Source: Lunularia cruciata (lineage: Eukaryota; Streptophyta; Marchantiopsida; Lunulariales; Lunulariaceae). Taken from it: a DNA stretch of 64,000 nt. A model generated the notes under the pieces. It ran no database searches and had not been told where the DNA came from. It saw nothing but the letters and a program-made list of their open reading frames with translations. The stretch's first letter is position 1. Each line of letters starts with the position of its first letter. The position numbers and the translations under genes are program-made. The stretch spans positions 1,059,001-1,123,000 of the forward strand of contig OX419758.1 of assembly GCA_948567375.1 (NCBI GenBank), given 5' to 3'. Below are positions 1 through 12,385 of the stretch, in pieces.

Positions 1-89
1 AGTCTATGTATGACTTATGTGTAAGTTGTGTTTCTATAGTGTGTGATGTTGTTAATGATGTATGTTATCTATAGTAATATATATACGCA
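1..89 (+). repeat. Partial ~100-base terminal-type repeat
   Basis: This stretch is a diverged copy of the repeats at 56513-56612 and 57070-57169. All three run through AGTCTATGTATGACTTAT and end in GCA just after a run of TA dinucleotides. The left end of this copy is cut by the window edge. At 56513 the repeat directly follows the end of gypsy element F, so this is probably the tail of a related LTR. Confidence 0.6.
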
Positions 90-2243
90 CAATATTATAC
101 CCACCTCAAGTATAAATAATACTCTCTTTTAGTTTACTTGTTTATTATTTTGTGTTTTCATCCTCTATGAAACAAGTAACAAAATAATATCTCTAATCTG
201 ATGTAAATTTTTTGGGTATAAAAAGTAGAATCAACTAGAATCATAATTCTGTACTAATGTTTGGGTTTTTCATTTAATAATGGTTTTAATTTAATAATTT
301 TATTTAATTTAATAATACATCAAATTGAACTTGTAAAATACAAATCTACAGAATTAGACAAATCACTTGAAACTTTGACTTGAACAAAAATTTATTTCAT
401 GATATGGAATTGAACCTTTTAATAACAAAACTGAATCAAAAAAAGGGTTTCATTTAAAACCCCAAGACCTAATCAATCCGTACCAAAACTCATTTTCTTT
501 CTACCTGAAGTGTACATGTTCGGGTAGGGATCCTCTCTTTATTGTATGGATATAGAGTTAGACATCAAATTATTGTATTGACAAATGCTCATGGTTGCGC
601 ATTACTGTGCCTACACACGATTGCGAGTCAAATTATTATCAAGTACCTTATTATCGCCTATTTATGGAGTTGAGCTTGCTGGGTTCGTATAAATGCTGAA
701 GGCATAGTAGCTCTGTAACTTTTCTAGATTCAATAGTAATCTTATCTCAAGGGTGAGGGACGCCCTAAAATATCAGCTTTTTCCTCTTGATCGACAGCGC
801 CATAATGTGTATTCGTTATATAGAGAGCAGCATGAATGAAGTTCGGATGTAAAATATTGAGCTCAAAAATGGTACACAGAATAGCTTTTATGATAAAAAT
901 GATAAAACATGATAAATCTGGAAAAGAAGCTAAATAGCTAAATATCTATGTGCTCTCCCATATGAGGGTCGTGTGCTCTGCACTAGCAGATACTCAATAT
1001 TTTTGGAAACCCTTCTATGTGGTACGAGTCTCACTTTCCTTTCGCAATACAAAAAGCATCAACGTTTCAAACTCACGTGTTTGACATCCAAGATGGTCTA
1101 AAAGAAGGAATGTGATATAGGCTGGATAATCTTAAGTCTTTTGCAGAAACGAATCAGCACTTTCCAAAGAGTACGTGAACGAAATGATGCAAAGAACAAA
1201 ACAGATGCTGATGTGATTGATCTATTCTTTACCATCTAGCTATGGTGTAACGAGAAAATCTATAGACTATAGAGAGATGTGTGCGTTATCACGCATGAAA
1301 GCTACAAAGGCCAGCAAACATATGTCCCACCAAAAGTGCAAGGTATACTCTAATAATTACTAAGATAAAGTCTTTAGGCGAGGGACTGGGTGGAAAGAGG
1401 AGAAATCCATATCTCAAAGCAACGCAAAAGCACTTCTTTTTTATATATCTTCGAAACTCTTCACATGCGTCCGTTTGGTCGGTTATATGATATCGGATGA
1501 TGTAGAGTCTTGTGCAGCAATTCACGTTCTTTAAGCATATTAGTTCAGATATCTATTGGTAAAATGTAAGATTTAAATATATTGTTGGTGATTTCTTTGT
1601 AGTTTTATGTTCCATCGTTTATAAGTTCTTTAATGTTTAATTTTATCCATATGATTGATTAACATAAGAACTTGTACAAGTTTTTCGCAAGTTTGAATTT
1701 ATTCTTGTGTGATAATGAGCAAAACCTTTCGAGTTGCTAGACCCTAACAGTAATTTGTCCTTTCGTGCCTTTCGAGCTTAGTTAGAGTTTGCCGGTCTTT
1801 ATGGGAGCTCGTCCTTTCTCTAAGGAAGGGTTAGTCTCAATTTTCTAAATCTAGAGTAACATATCGATATTGAGGACTCTATCGGGATGATTGATTGTAG
1901 ATTTCATACATATAGCAAATGCTTTTAAAATACCATAAGAAATCTATAGGATAACTAACTTTCACCGTGGAATGACATTAAGGCAGGTTAACGTTTAAAG
2001 TATAAAGTAGGAAATAAAAACATACGTATTATGTCTATACATCATGCTATGCCTTGTAGTTTGGTGCTCTCTCTCTTCCAACGAGATCTGTATCAAATGT
2101 TTATTATCATACGCAAAGCATTTGGACTACTTGGCTGATCATTACAGTCAAGTTTAATCCATTGAATATGTTTATAATTTTATTTATTATTATTATTGTA
2201 TTTATAAATTAAAAATTTGCCAAATGAAAGGGGAAAGGAATAT
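90..2243. other. AT-rich intergenic DNA, no gene seen
   Basis: No recognisable protein, RNA gene or structured repeat was found. Reading frames are short and resemble nothing known to me. It is probably decayed transposon or spacer DNA. Confidence 0.6.
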
Positions 2244-2952
2244 TGTGAATCAACTTGTCTCTCACTTAGAATGAACCTCTTATGGTTATTAAGGTAGTGC
2301 ACTATGGACTAAAAAAGCAAGGAATCTTTAACTCCATTTTACTCTTCCAAAGTTAGAATTCCAAAGCAAGACTCAAGATATTACTTGCTAAAAAACCCAA
2401 TGAGAGAGATAGTTGCAAATGAAATGAAAGTGAGTACTTTCTCACCCTTAGATTATACACTTGTGAAATAGTTACACATCATTGCTACTAATTACCATAG
2501 TAACTCAAGTTACTAGGCAAAAAATCAAATAAAATCTAAAATCTAAAATCTAGAGGAATATCCAAACTCATGAGAATAATTGACTGAGTATATTATTATT
2601 ATCTTGATGCAATCACTAAGTCAAGGATTCATTCACATGGGCTATACTTGGACTATAGAAGAATATGAACCAAAAAGCTTGTGATTCCAAGACTTCCAAG
2701 TTTCCAACTCTTCCTCAAAGCCAAACACCTAAGAATAATATCAAGTAAATACACTAGAGTCCAAAATAGTTGTGTTCACTCTTTTTCCTTCCTCTCAAGT
2801 AGATTCACCTCTATCTTGGCTATGATTAACTCTATCTAATCATGACTAATGTAAAAGCTTATTTTGATTCTATATCAATAATATTTCTCAACTATTTGCA
2901 ATATAAAACAAAATACCATAATAGAACATACATGCATCAATTGATGTTATAG
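2244..2952 (-). mobile_element. Decayed LTR, family L2 (solo or isolated)
   Basis: Read on the minus strand, this matches the split LTR at 34506-35931 over its whole length. Shared blocks include TTACTATRGTAATTAGTA, CTATTTCACAAGTRTATAA, ATTATTCYTAGGTGTTTGGC and GAGAGACAAGT. The end at 2244 is ..GATTCACA on the minus strand; the end near 2952 is TATAAC where the other copy has TGTAAC. No matching target duplication is visible. It lacks the L1 LTR that interrupts the other copy, so it preserves the empty insertion site. Confidence 0.75.
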
Positions 2953-3558
2953 TGCAAAGCACAAACAAGTGCAAAAGGAAAAAAAGAGAGCAAGGCCCAA
3001 TAGTCCTAGGTGGCCAAGAAAGACATACAAGAACATGGCACAAAGTACCATAGAAGAAAAATGCATTATCAACAAGCACGTAAGAAACAAAGGAGAGGGT
3101 AGTCTACTCTTGAATTGCATGGTAGAGGTCCTTCAATGGTATGTTTGGTAAGTAAGGAGGCAAGTCCTAGCGTGTTGGGTGTGCTGCTTATTGGTGACGA
3201 CCATAGTTGCTTGCCAATGAAGACCAAAAGTATCCAAGGACAACCAAGATGCATAGTGGTCCTCCTTGCCCCTTGTGGCAATGGTAGTTATTGCTCCCGC
3301 ATATATATCTACTCATGCCAATAACTTTGCTTGCAAAGGGTGTGCAACCACCACATTATACAAGGTGCAGCAACCACTTGTGAAAAAATAATATGTACTC
3401 ACACTTGACGTATACGTGGTCCAAGTAGGTCCAACCATTGCTCAATCTAAACATGGGCTCATGTAGCATGTAAGATTTTAGCAAGCATGCATGGCCCTAA
3501 GAGAGTGGAGAAAGTATGCAAGATCGTGTTATCAAACATCCAAAAGTGGCAACACTAT
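2953..3558. other. Intergenic DNA, nothing recognised
   Basis: Short reading frames on both strands show no resemblance to a known protein. The right half may be decayed flank of the LINE relic that follows. Confidence 0.5.
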
Positions 3559-3933
3559 CTATCTGTGCAAGAAAGTCCATGCCAAATATAAAGCCTTAAG
3601 GAGGTAAGACCATGAGAGAATAGAATAGGCTACTTGTGTATTCTCCAAGGGGGGGAGGAGGTGAATATGGGCTATGGCCTGGACTAAGGTGTATGAGATG
3701 AATGCACTACAAAAATCCTCTTGTTTGAGAGGAGAACCCAAAACACTTAATCCACCTTTAGGGAATTGGAATCCTGGTAGGAAGTCTAAGGGAGCGAGGA
3801 CCTTGCATGGGCTCAAGACCGTGCATTGGCTCCAGACCTTGCATTCATGAGTCTGGACTCGTAAACCCAAGGCCTCCAACTTGAGTGTGAAAGCAAACAC
3901 TGCCCAAACTACATTATCCAAAACAGAGTGCAT
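3559..3933 (-). pseudogene. Non-LTR (LINE-type) reverse transcriptase fragment
   Basis: The minus strand reads through about 124 residues resembling the C-terminal side of plant LINE-type reverse transcriptases. Recognisable pieces are a leucine-rich stretch ending in EALGLRVQTHECKVWS, then VLGSPL, and finally IHLLPPLENTQVAYSILS. The same order of motifs (GLRVKVSKCRAWS, then DDLPLLGDPQVIFSIL) occurs in the larger relic at 7548-7910, which supports a common origin. There is no catalytic YxDD block in the fragment and no upstream domain attached. It is dead sequence and probably 5' truncated. The assignment rests on remembered family patterns and on the match between the two relics. Confidence 0.6.
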
Positions 3934-5384
3934 ATGATGGATGATATAACATCTGTTTTAATTCTCTATTGCAAGAGAGAAAAGCATCTAACATCACATA
4001 ACATATACTCTTGTATATAGCTCAAGGTATAATAGCTCTAGAAATTTGTGCAACTCGCTACTTGAGGTAAATCTAGAGCAAAACACTATATTTTCAACTT
4101 GAGATTACTCCAAAGCCGCTATGAGTAGGAATGGTTCCCCGATGGGTGAGGTGCTCACTATAATTCTTGGGGAAATTACTTTTTATGAATAGTTGCATAC
4201 TTCTTATATGAAAGACCTTTGTCGAAGAAATAAATATGTATAAGAAAAAATAGAATATGACATATAGAAGAAATTTTTAGAGCTGTCATTTTTAACAGCC
4301 GCTGCTGGTAGATAAGCCAATTGCTCAGTTTGATGTAATATACTTCTTGTAAGCGTACACATTGATTGGGCACTCGAGGAAGGAATCCCATGAGGATTAA
4401 CAAATTACTAACGCCCAATCAAACTTAACTATATTACTCATAGAGGCTCTGATTCAAATGGGGACCATGGCCTAGCATGCACGATTTTTGAGATGTAGCG
4501 GTGACCGTAAGTAAGGGTCCAATCTATTCAAAGAAATTATCAGGTTCATCACAAGTTTGCCCGTGGATATAAAGTTCAACCTATGTGTATCCCGCATAGA
4601 GAGAATCCTACAATATACGGATTTTATATCCATCTGGTAGTGCTATACTGCTCCACTGCATCCTGCATGTAGGCAAAATGTACATAGTTGCTACTCTACA
4701 ACTGCGAATGAGTAAAGAATAAGGGATAAGAAAAACTAGAAGTTGAAGGGAAGACGACTGAAGTCTTTCTTACTGTACTTCTCTACGTACCCAGCAGTTT
4801 TACTGCTATACAGTCTATACAGTATAGAGTTTGAGTAAATATCAAGGGAGTAAACTAGCATGATGTCAATAAGAGTTTCAAACGTAGGTTCCGCGTACAG
4901 GCAGTAAGAGACAAGCATTCCGGGTACGTCCGGTAGCCGCAGATAATGGTCCACACAATGACTAATGGTTTTCGGGGACAGTATCGAATACTCCTTTCTT
5001 CTTTTCCTGACATCCGGGGTTGCGACACCTACGCGACAAGATCTCGGCTGGTAAATTTCAGTGGCTAAAATCCAAATTTATCGAGAGAAAATGGATGCCT
5101 CTCATTGGCCTCCACTGTCACTACGTTTGGCATCTTGGCGTAAATCTCTGTTTGACGAGTAAATGACACGTGCTTGATCTCTACAACGTAATGGTAGAAT
5201 GACTTTAATTCCACTGGCAGCTGCCAACCTGGATCTTGGAAAGGAACCCCCACCAACTGGTCCAGAACCAGGGAAGTTACTAGCTCCGTATTTTATGTTG
5301 AAAAGGACAGTTGCGGTATTCCTCCAACTTAGATTATGACATTGTTTTTCCTTGTTTAGCCTTGTTTACCATTTCACCTTGAAG
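3934..5384. other. Intergenic DNA, nothing recognised
   Basis: No gene, RNA or clear repeat was found. Composition becomes less AT-rich from about 4.9 kb. Confidence 0.5.
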
Positions 5385-5545
5385 GATGGGGTCTTCCCAT
5401 CCTTCGCTTTTTCTACGCGGTCATCTTCTTCCTGGTTTGGGGCTTAGCCCCATGTTACCTTTATTTGTCTCTCCCTTGTACGGCCTGATGGGGTCTTCCC
5501 ATCCTTCATTTTTCCTACGCGGTCGCCTTTTACTTCCTGGATTCA
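5385..5545 (+). repeat. Two tandem copies of a ~102-base GC-richer repeat
   Basis: The core GATGGGGTCTTCCCATCCTT occurs at 5385 and again at 5487. Each copy is followed by a T-rich run and CTACGCGGTC. The core is itself an imperfect hairpin (GATGGG, five bases, CCCATC). A related inverted copy lies at 6120-6225 and the trailing CTACGCGGTCGCC recurs near 10960. Confidence 0.75.
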
Positions 5546-6119
5546 TGACAAGGCCTTTCTCCAAGCAAACCTGGACATAGTAGAGTGGAATATCGGCCAT
5601 CGATCTATCAAGTGAAACCCTAAATAGCAGGGGGTCTCCGGTTGTCACCTACTGAAATGCGGGAAAGTAGGACAACTTCGGGCACTGTTTAGCCAGAACC
5701 TCTCATTGACATAAATCATCTGACCAACAAAGGATTTAATGGGTGCGGTTACTGTGTCAGGTTTCTAAGATAGTTTGTCATTTCAGTGGCGGAGGAGAAG
5801 GAGAAGGGTACCGGTACAGTGCAATATTGTTGTTTATTTGGTAGACATCTGCTTAGGTATAAGGACTCCCGGTGTGGATAGTGAAGTAAAGAGGATTGTT
5901 GACAGGAGACGAGGCGATCGTGAGAGGTGGAGCGTGTAACCACCAATATGATCCATAACCAAATTAAAATAACACATTACATAGAAAGACAAAAGCTTGA
6001 CATTTTCCTTTATCAATATAAAATAAAGGAACATGTGTCCATTAGTGTGGTAACATTAATCTTATCGACATACTAAATCTCACATCGACACACTAAAGGA
6101 GAAGCACATAATAATCAGG

Positions 6120-6225
6120 AGACAAGACAAGGCGACCACACAAAACACAAGAAGGATGGGAAGACCCCATCAAGCGGTACAAGGGATAGTCAAAGATAAA
6201 AGAGGTAGAATGGGGCTAGGCCTCC
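6120..6225 (-). repeat. Inverted copy of the 5385 repeat
   Basis: On the minus strand this contains the same GATGGGGTCTTCCCATCCTT core (6152-6171), with matching flanks such as GGGGCTAGGC and TTGTACCGC. It lies in opposite orientation about 600 bases from the tandem pair, so the two could pair as a long-range foldback or be the ends of one decayed element. Confidence 0.65.
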
Positions 6226-6429
6226 ATAGTATCGATACGAGAAAGCTGCAATATTGCACCTAAAACAGCAGAGCTATGCAAGTCGGATCTACAAATTACT
6301 AGAGCATTCGAAGAAACATCACCTAGAGTGATTGCTCTCCTATGGATTGCACCAGCCAATGCTCTCTATAGAGCAATAGACACACATTGTCTAAAATATG
6401 CTACAAAGTATGAGAGTGAGAGTGGTACC
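6226..6429. other. Spacer before the LINE relic
   Basis: Nothing recognised; it may be the 3' tail of the minus-strand LINE relic that begins to its right. Confidence 0.4.
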
Positions 6430-9400
6430 CCTAGTGTCTAATATGATAAGCTCTCGCACACTCCTTGACAAATGTGTTGAATGCCTTGTCCATCCCTCCA
6501 TATAACTCCAAGGCTAGAGGAACAAAGAGGTGACCTTGCTGCATATCCCTATACTTGGAGACCTTACGTGCTACTATTCCGCATGCCGCTCATCCAGAAG
6601 GATGAGTAATCACTCCTTCCAAAACTGCATCACACATAGGCTCTCTAACCATAACATCTGCCACTATCACCTGATCATCTTAAGCCAAGTATAAGTCTGC
6701 TCTGACACATGTCATCTACAAAGAATATGAATGCTCCCTCCAAACAAGGTATTCACTCTCTTGTGCCATAGCAAACACTATATCTATGATGGTATCATGT
6801 GTAGCTATCCTCTATCCTCCATAAGGACATTGTGTCATATGCACCGCTACTGCATCTAGTGTAGAACCACACTCACAAGTGAGTAACAAAGATGTAGACA
6901 AGTGTACAAAACGTAGGTAGAACCTCATCATTGTAAAGAAAATTATTTTGGTGCAAGTCAGAATGCCCTAATGAACGATTGAGCTAAGATCCAAGAGCCT
7001 ACACCCTTGCTAGAGCAAGAGCAAAAACATGCTCTAGTGGCCTTAGGAATGGATGAGTCAACTAAGAGAGAATGTAGCATATGATTACATTGTTGCTCCA
7101 TCAAGGAAGATTGCAAACCTCTTGTCTAATCTAACGGTAGTGAAGCAAAGGATGGAAGGTCCTCCGGTGCCTGTGGAGATAGATCATCTCTTGTCTGCCA
7201 CAAAAACACATGGAGAGATAAGGATACCTCCTCCACCTTGGTCACATAAGTTTCCAAAATTGGCGTATCAATAACCACAAAATGAGAAGAATGTAGGAGT
7301 GCCAAGAAAACCCAACAACCCAACAACCCAAAAATGCAATAAGTGCCATCTCCTCCATAGACAATAGGCCTACCACTCCACAAAAGATAAGTAAAGATGC
7401 TTGTTTACATGCTAAATCCCATGTCACACACTCAAACATCCTTGGTCCAATGATATCACCAAAGACTCCGATAATCCTCCTATCAAAAGCTCTCAAACAT
7501 GATAAGAAAGTCAAGGAAGCAAGAACCGTGCGGGGAAGATAAGTCGGTCAATAAGTAATACTAGAGAAGAGTATACTAAATATCACTTGCGGATCTCCTA
7601 GTAGAGGAAGGTCATCGACATGGAGAATATCCTGTACAAGGGTAGTGTCTAAGAAGCATGTGACAAAATTCTCAAATTCTACTAGCACTTCAAGAATACA
7701 TAGTCTATTTATAGATGTGACACACCCCTCTAGAAGCTCAAAGTGGGAAGAGTTATCTGAAGGAGACCATGCTCTACATTTTGACACCTTGACTCTCAAG
7801 CCTACAAGATGTAGCTCAATAGTCAAGTGATCAAAGGCCTGCCTAATTAGATCTATGGGGCTCACAATGTGTGCATTGTTTACTAAGGAAGGAAATGCAC
7901 AACCTACCATGGCCTAAGTAGTAGATAAGAGAGCTCTGAAGTGAGCTATGGAAAACAAAGGTCCCCTAAAGGATCTCCTTATTGTGTATCAACAATTGAC
8001 TCCAAGACATTGACTCCTTCCTATGACCACCCATGTTTGTAGTAAAGGGAAGTAAGAGAAGCATAGAACTACCACACAAAGGAATGAGACTTGCCAAGGG
8101 TCCCTAAGCTCTCTAAAGATGGATGCATGAGAGATGTTATTAAAAGTGTTCTAAACATCCATTTGTATGACAATCCACTCCAAAAGGAGTGGGTTGTCCT
8201 ACAAGTGGAGTGCATTGATGCCTAGGGAAATAGCCTTGCAACCTCCAAATGTAGCTACTCCAAATTGATGTGGACCAAGGTGCTCTTGGAAGTGAGATTG
8301 ATGCAGAAGGACAATGGTGTGGCTAACCAAGCGCCAAAAGATCTCTCCAATATCAATTTGTCTAATACCTCCGTGCTCTTCTCCATTGTGAGAAATCAAC
8401 TAGCCCCTAACACCAGACTAATTGATGTAAAAATATCTCTCCTCAATATTGTTGTAGCCACTTGAAATAGCTCGATAAATCCACTAGAAGGATCATATAC
8501 CTAAAAACAATATCTAAGATGCTCATATACCATCCATGACAAGCCTCTTGAGGAGAGGTGTAATACCAAGAGTTAGCCACATGATCTAGATGTAAAATTT
8601 GGTTTGTTAACATATGGAATGATTTTATACATGATGGTCAAAATAGATCAGATAGAAGTATCACCAAAAGAGTACTTCTACTAATAAGGCAGAAATCAAA
8701 ATAGACTTGAAAACCTTGGAACCAATAGCTAGATATATGATTTAAAGGTGAGAATTGGTTTGGTAACATATGCAAGGATGTTACACATGATGGACTAAAT
8801 AGATCAGAAAGAGGTATCACCAAAAGAGGACTTCTACTAATAGAGTAGGAACCAAAATATGCTTGAAATCTTTGAAGACAATTTTGGAGGCCTAAACGGA
8901 TGAATTAGGTCTTGAAAATAAACTTCCTCTCCCCTAATAGAGGAAAGGTTAGCCTTTCCTACCCCCTAGTTCGTCTCATCAAGAGCTTTCCAATGGTACC
9001 TCACCCACATGATTTTGAGATTCCTATAGGAAGATTCTTTCTGGTCAAAGCTCGTTTGACCAACCAGATAGGACCAGGGCCGACATGTCACCCATCCAAG
9101 TAAGTAATCCAAGGGTGGAGCTTTCTGACATGTCACCTATCTATGTGCCTAATCCTATGGTGGAGCTTCCTTGGAGGAGATCCTCTTTGTTTATATAATA
9201 AAGAGAAGGTGCTCCTTTGAGGCATCGGAGGTTTGAGTGTGAAGTCGTGTGTTTCTCATGGTGTGTTTCTTCTTAGGTCTCCTATCCTTGGAGTATTACA
9301 AGAGGCGAGGGGCAATGCACAACATTTGTGCAAAAAATGACCTATCAAGACATAAAGTTGGTCAGGCTAATAATCTCAGACCTAGAATGGTACTCCCTCT

Positions 9401-10130
9401 CTTGCTGTAGGATGTAGTGAGTGTAGGGAAGAGATAATCTCATTATTGAGACTAGCCATAGACAAGCTTGTGCTACCTCTACTAAACTCTCTTGTTTGAA
9501 CCCAATGTCCTACACTATTGTAATTGAGTGGACTCTATGGTATCGTGTGGCAAAATCTGTCTCCTAAAACATGCATCCCTAATTGACTCCTCTTGTAGGG
9601 GTAGCACAATCCCCCACTCAGAATTGAAGAAATCTAGCAACCACCTCTTTATGCACAACAAGTCTCCCTTTAGCATAACAAAGGCACCATTGAGGGAACA
9701 AGAGGAATAAGAACCATGCTAACTTGTCCGAAGAATCACGTGCCAAACATTTAAGTGGTAGATGAAAAGCCTATCTAGCCTCATCATGGGGTGTACGGGG
9801 TAGCATATGGAATAAACATGGACATTGAAAACTTAACTCAACTAAACCCAAGATACAACTTGCCTGAGATGCTAACCACTCCCATGACTCGATTTGTATC
9901 CCTAGAATAGTCAACAAAGGGATAAAGGAAGCATGCTTAATCTTAAGTGTTACTACTATCTATAAGGTTGTTCACTTTACATGAGCATCTCAAGTGGTCC
10001 AATCATAGTCCTTGTGTATCCTTCCCATAGGTCTTTACCCCTTGTGAGGCAAAGTGTCGGTGACACACAGGGCATGGTGTAACCTGTGCTAGTCTAGGCG
10101 GCCTCACATGGAAAAATGCAGCCATGGTTA
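6430..10130 (-). pseudogene. Long relic of a LINE-type retrotransposon ORF, split by a solo LTR
   Basis: Read on the minus strand from right to left, fragments appear in the order of a plant non-LTR retrotransposon. First is a zinc-finger-like stretch CPVCHRHFASQGVKTYG near 10080-10020. Reverse transcriptase pieces follow: GEIFWRLVSHTIVLL and HQFGVATFGGC (8390-8230). Then come GLRVKVSKCRAWS and DDLPLLGDPQVIFSIL (7830-7560). FDRRIIGVFGDIIG and related sequence lie at 7490-7130. A C-terminal stretch LFVPLALELYGG..FVKECARAY lies near 6540-6450. Stops and frameshifts separate nearly every block, so the gene is dead. The L1 solo LTR at 8559-9300 sits inside it. Domain names are from family memory; the block order is the main support. 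Confidence 0.65.
8559..9300 (+). mobile_element. Solo LTR, family L1, with perfect 5-base target duplication
   Basis: A 742-base unit starts TGTAATACCAAGAG and ends GAGTATTACA, giving the TG..CA termini of an LTR. It is flanked on both sides by AGAGG (8554-8558 and 9301-9305), the 5-base duplication expected for LTR retrotransposon integration. A second copy at 34720-35451 is similar along the whole length. A TATA-like TATATAATAAAGAG occurs near 9193, which gives plus-strand polarity. No internal domains are attached, so it is a solo LTR left by recombination. Confidence 0.9.
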
Positions 10131-11240
10131 GTACAAGAATAACAATTGTAACACACTATGCTCCACTCCATATCTCCCCATCCATGCAATATCATAACCC
10201 CTCACATCACAACTCATATGCATAAATAAATCTTTCCAAACTCTAAAACTTATAAACTTTCATAATTTTCAATTCCCATCTCAAAATTTTTTAAACTAAG
10301 TTCCCACGGAACTCAAAGGTGAATACCAAGAGATTAGAAATGAAAATTCTTGACCTATCACTCTCAATGTGAAGTAATCACTCTAAACTCTAAAAAACCT
10401 AAAAAGTACTCATAACTTTCTATTTGATTTCCCATAGCCTTCAATCTAGGTATCAATGGAACCAAAATTGAAAACAAAGTGCAAATGTATCCAATTATAT
10501 TTCAATTAATGTACAAATTTGTACCATATGCATATTGCATTAATGTACACTTGTAAGTGCACCATAATATCCGATTAACAAAGTATGCAGGTGAGCTCTC
10601 TAAAACTCTAGAATATCCTTCGGCCATAATCATCCTTCGTCCTTCCATTCGTCCATAATATCCTTCCAAAGAAAGCAACGTTTCTTCCTCATACACGAAG
10701 TCGTCGAACTGCATACGAATTCAACGTTCCATAAGGAGATGAAACAAGGGAAGTTGGATCTGCGCTGGAGAGGCTCCAATTGCGCACAAGTTCTAATCAA
10801 TTCCCACAAATTATCACATCGTTCAATCCGAATGGGAAAAGAACTTTGCATTCTTCTTGTAATCCTATGCGGGTAGCCTTTCTGTAATAGGAAAAGAAAG
10901 ACATAGATATGTGTGTTGTTCTTGGAAGCATATACATGTAATACAACCCTTCTTTTTTTCTACGCGGTCGCCCTTGTCTCTATACATGTAATTCAGCTAT
11001 GCATATTACTGTCTACGAGGATTTGCATGAGTGGCAGATGCAGTAGTGGGCAAACCAAATGATTGAAATTTGGTGGGATGTGATCTAACAGCACCATCGG
11101 ATAACTGGTCCGTTAAAGTCTCCGCTTATCTAACTACATTTAGTACTGTAGCACTTACCATGAACTCACCGCACCAGCGCCGCCAATATGGAGGTGATTC
11201 CTCTTACAGGTAGATCTACAAGGTAAGACGGAAATAAACG
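10131..11240. other. Intergenic DNA between LINE relic and MCA gene
   Basis: AT-rich up to about 10.6 kb, then more balanced. No gene was recognised. A stray piece of the 5385-type repeat (CTACGCGGTCGCC) sits near 10960. Confidence 0.5.
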
Positions 11241-12385
11241 CTCTTCTGCTCAGGGAAGACGGATCGAAAGAAGGAAAGGAAGACGGTGGGTGAGACGGAC
11301 AGTGCGCCAAACGAGGGGAAGCCCTTCAAGGAATCGAGAACACGGGGAGAAGAACGGGCTTGGGAAGTGGCATTCTCACGAGATACAGGGGCGGAGTCCT
11401 CAAAAGCAAAGCAATTGGCTTCCCCTGCTTCCGTCTAATTCTCGTGGCGAATCTGGTCTGTAGACTCGTTAGTGCATTGTCTACTGGGAAGTGAATACAT
11501 ATCGCGCTAGCGTAATTTAGAGTGGAGTGATTTGTTTCGAAAGCTGGGCCTCTTTGTGTGAGGTGGAGTGTAGACATCGTTATGTCGTACGAGTTATTCT
11601 TGCTGAGAAAAATTTGAGTAGTGTGGTAGATTATAACTTTTCCTTCGTACGGTCTGTTGGAGGTGGAGGTTTCTCCAACTGTGCTCTGGATGCTGAGACT
11701 CTCTGCGGCGGCTTTAGATTTCGGTTTTGGCGGCACTGTGTCTTTCAGACCGCAGTGAAACTTCGCTGGGAACTTCTGATTTGTTTCGACGCAGTGAAGT
11801 GCTGCGAACTCCGAGTGATTGAGTGGCAGACACCGCAAGTCAAATGTTTTGTCGAACGGAAGGATGTGGGACGTAGGAGATAAAGAAAGAGAAGGTCTCA
11901 TTGCGCTGCTGTAGAGTGCGCGTAGTACCAGAATAAACATCTCATTCGCACAACAGAAGCTCGCGTTGTTCCCTCCTATATCTGGCGACCACCATGAAGC
12001 TATCGGGTAATGATCGTGTTGACGGGAGGACCTGCATTACCTTCATTTTTAAGGACATGCAAACGGAGAGCGAATAGACTTTTGTTTTACAAAAGCATGA
12101 AATGGTTGTGCGTGCTCTCAAGAAGGTTTCGTTATCGTTCCCACGCACTCATGCATGACGCTTCCGAGGCTCGACACCTTTTTGCCACTACGAAGAGGAC
12201 TGCTCCGCGAACAGAACGTGGTCTGTGTACAAGTTGACGAGGCTCTTAGAGGATGAAACTTCCGGTGGACTTATCTAATATAGACCTGTACATTGATGCC
12301 GGGTTAACCCGGAGTACACAGAGCGGTGCCTCACTGGTGACAGGAAGCACAGGTTGACGTCAAGCTTTAAAATAAAGGTGTAGCT
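11241..12385 (+). promoter_or_regulatory. Upstream region and probable 5' leader of MCA
   Basis: The base composition rises in G+C here compared with the repeats to the left, as is common around plant transcription starts. No clear TATA box or splice site could be assigned. Open frames exist on both strands, but none resembles a known protein and they overlap one another, so they are read as chance. One ATG-initiated plus-strand frame, 12010-12237 (75 codons), ends about 150 bases before the MCA start and could act as an upstream ORF if it is inside the transcript. The limits given are approximate. Confidence 0.4.

Noticed and set aside
11326-11940. Open minus-strand frame of 204 codons upstream of MCA
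   Set aside because: It matches no known family, overlaps a plus-strand frame and lies where the MCA promoter and leader should be. It is most likely chance.
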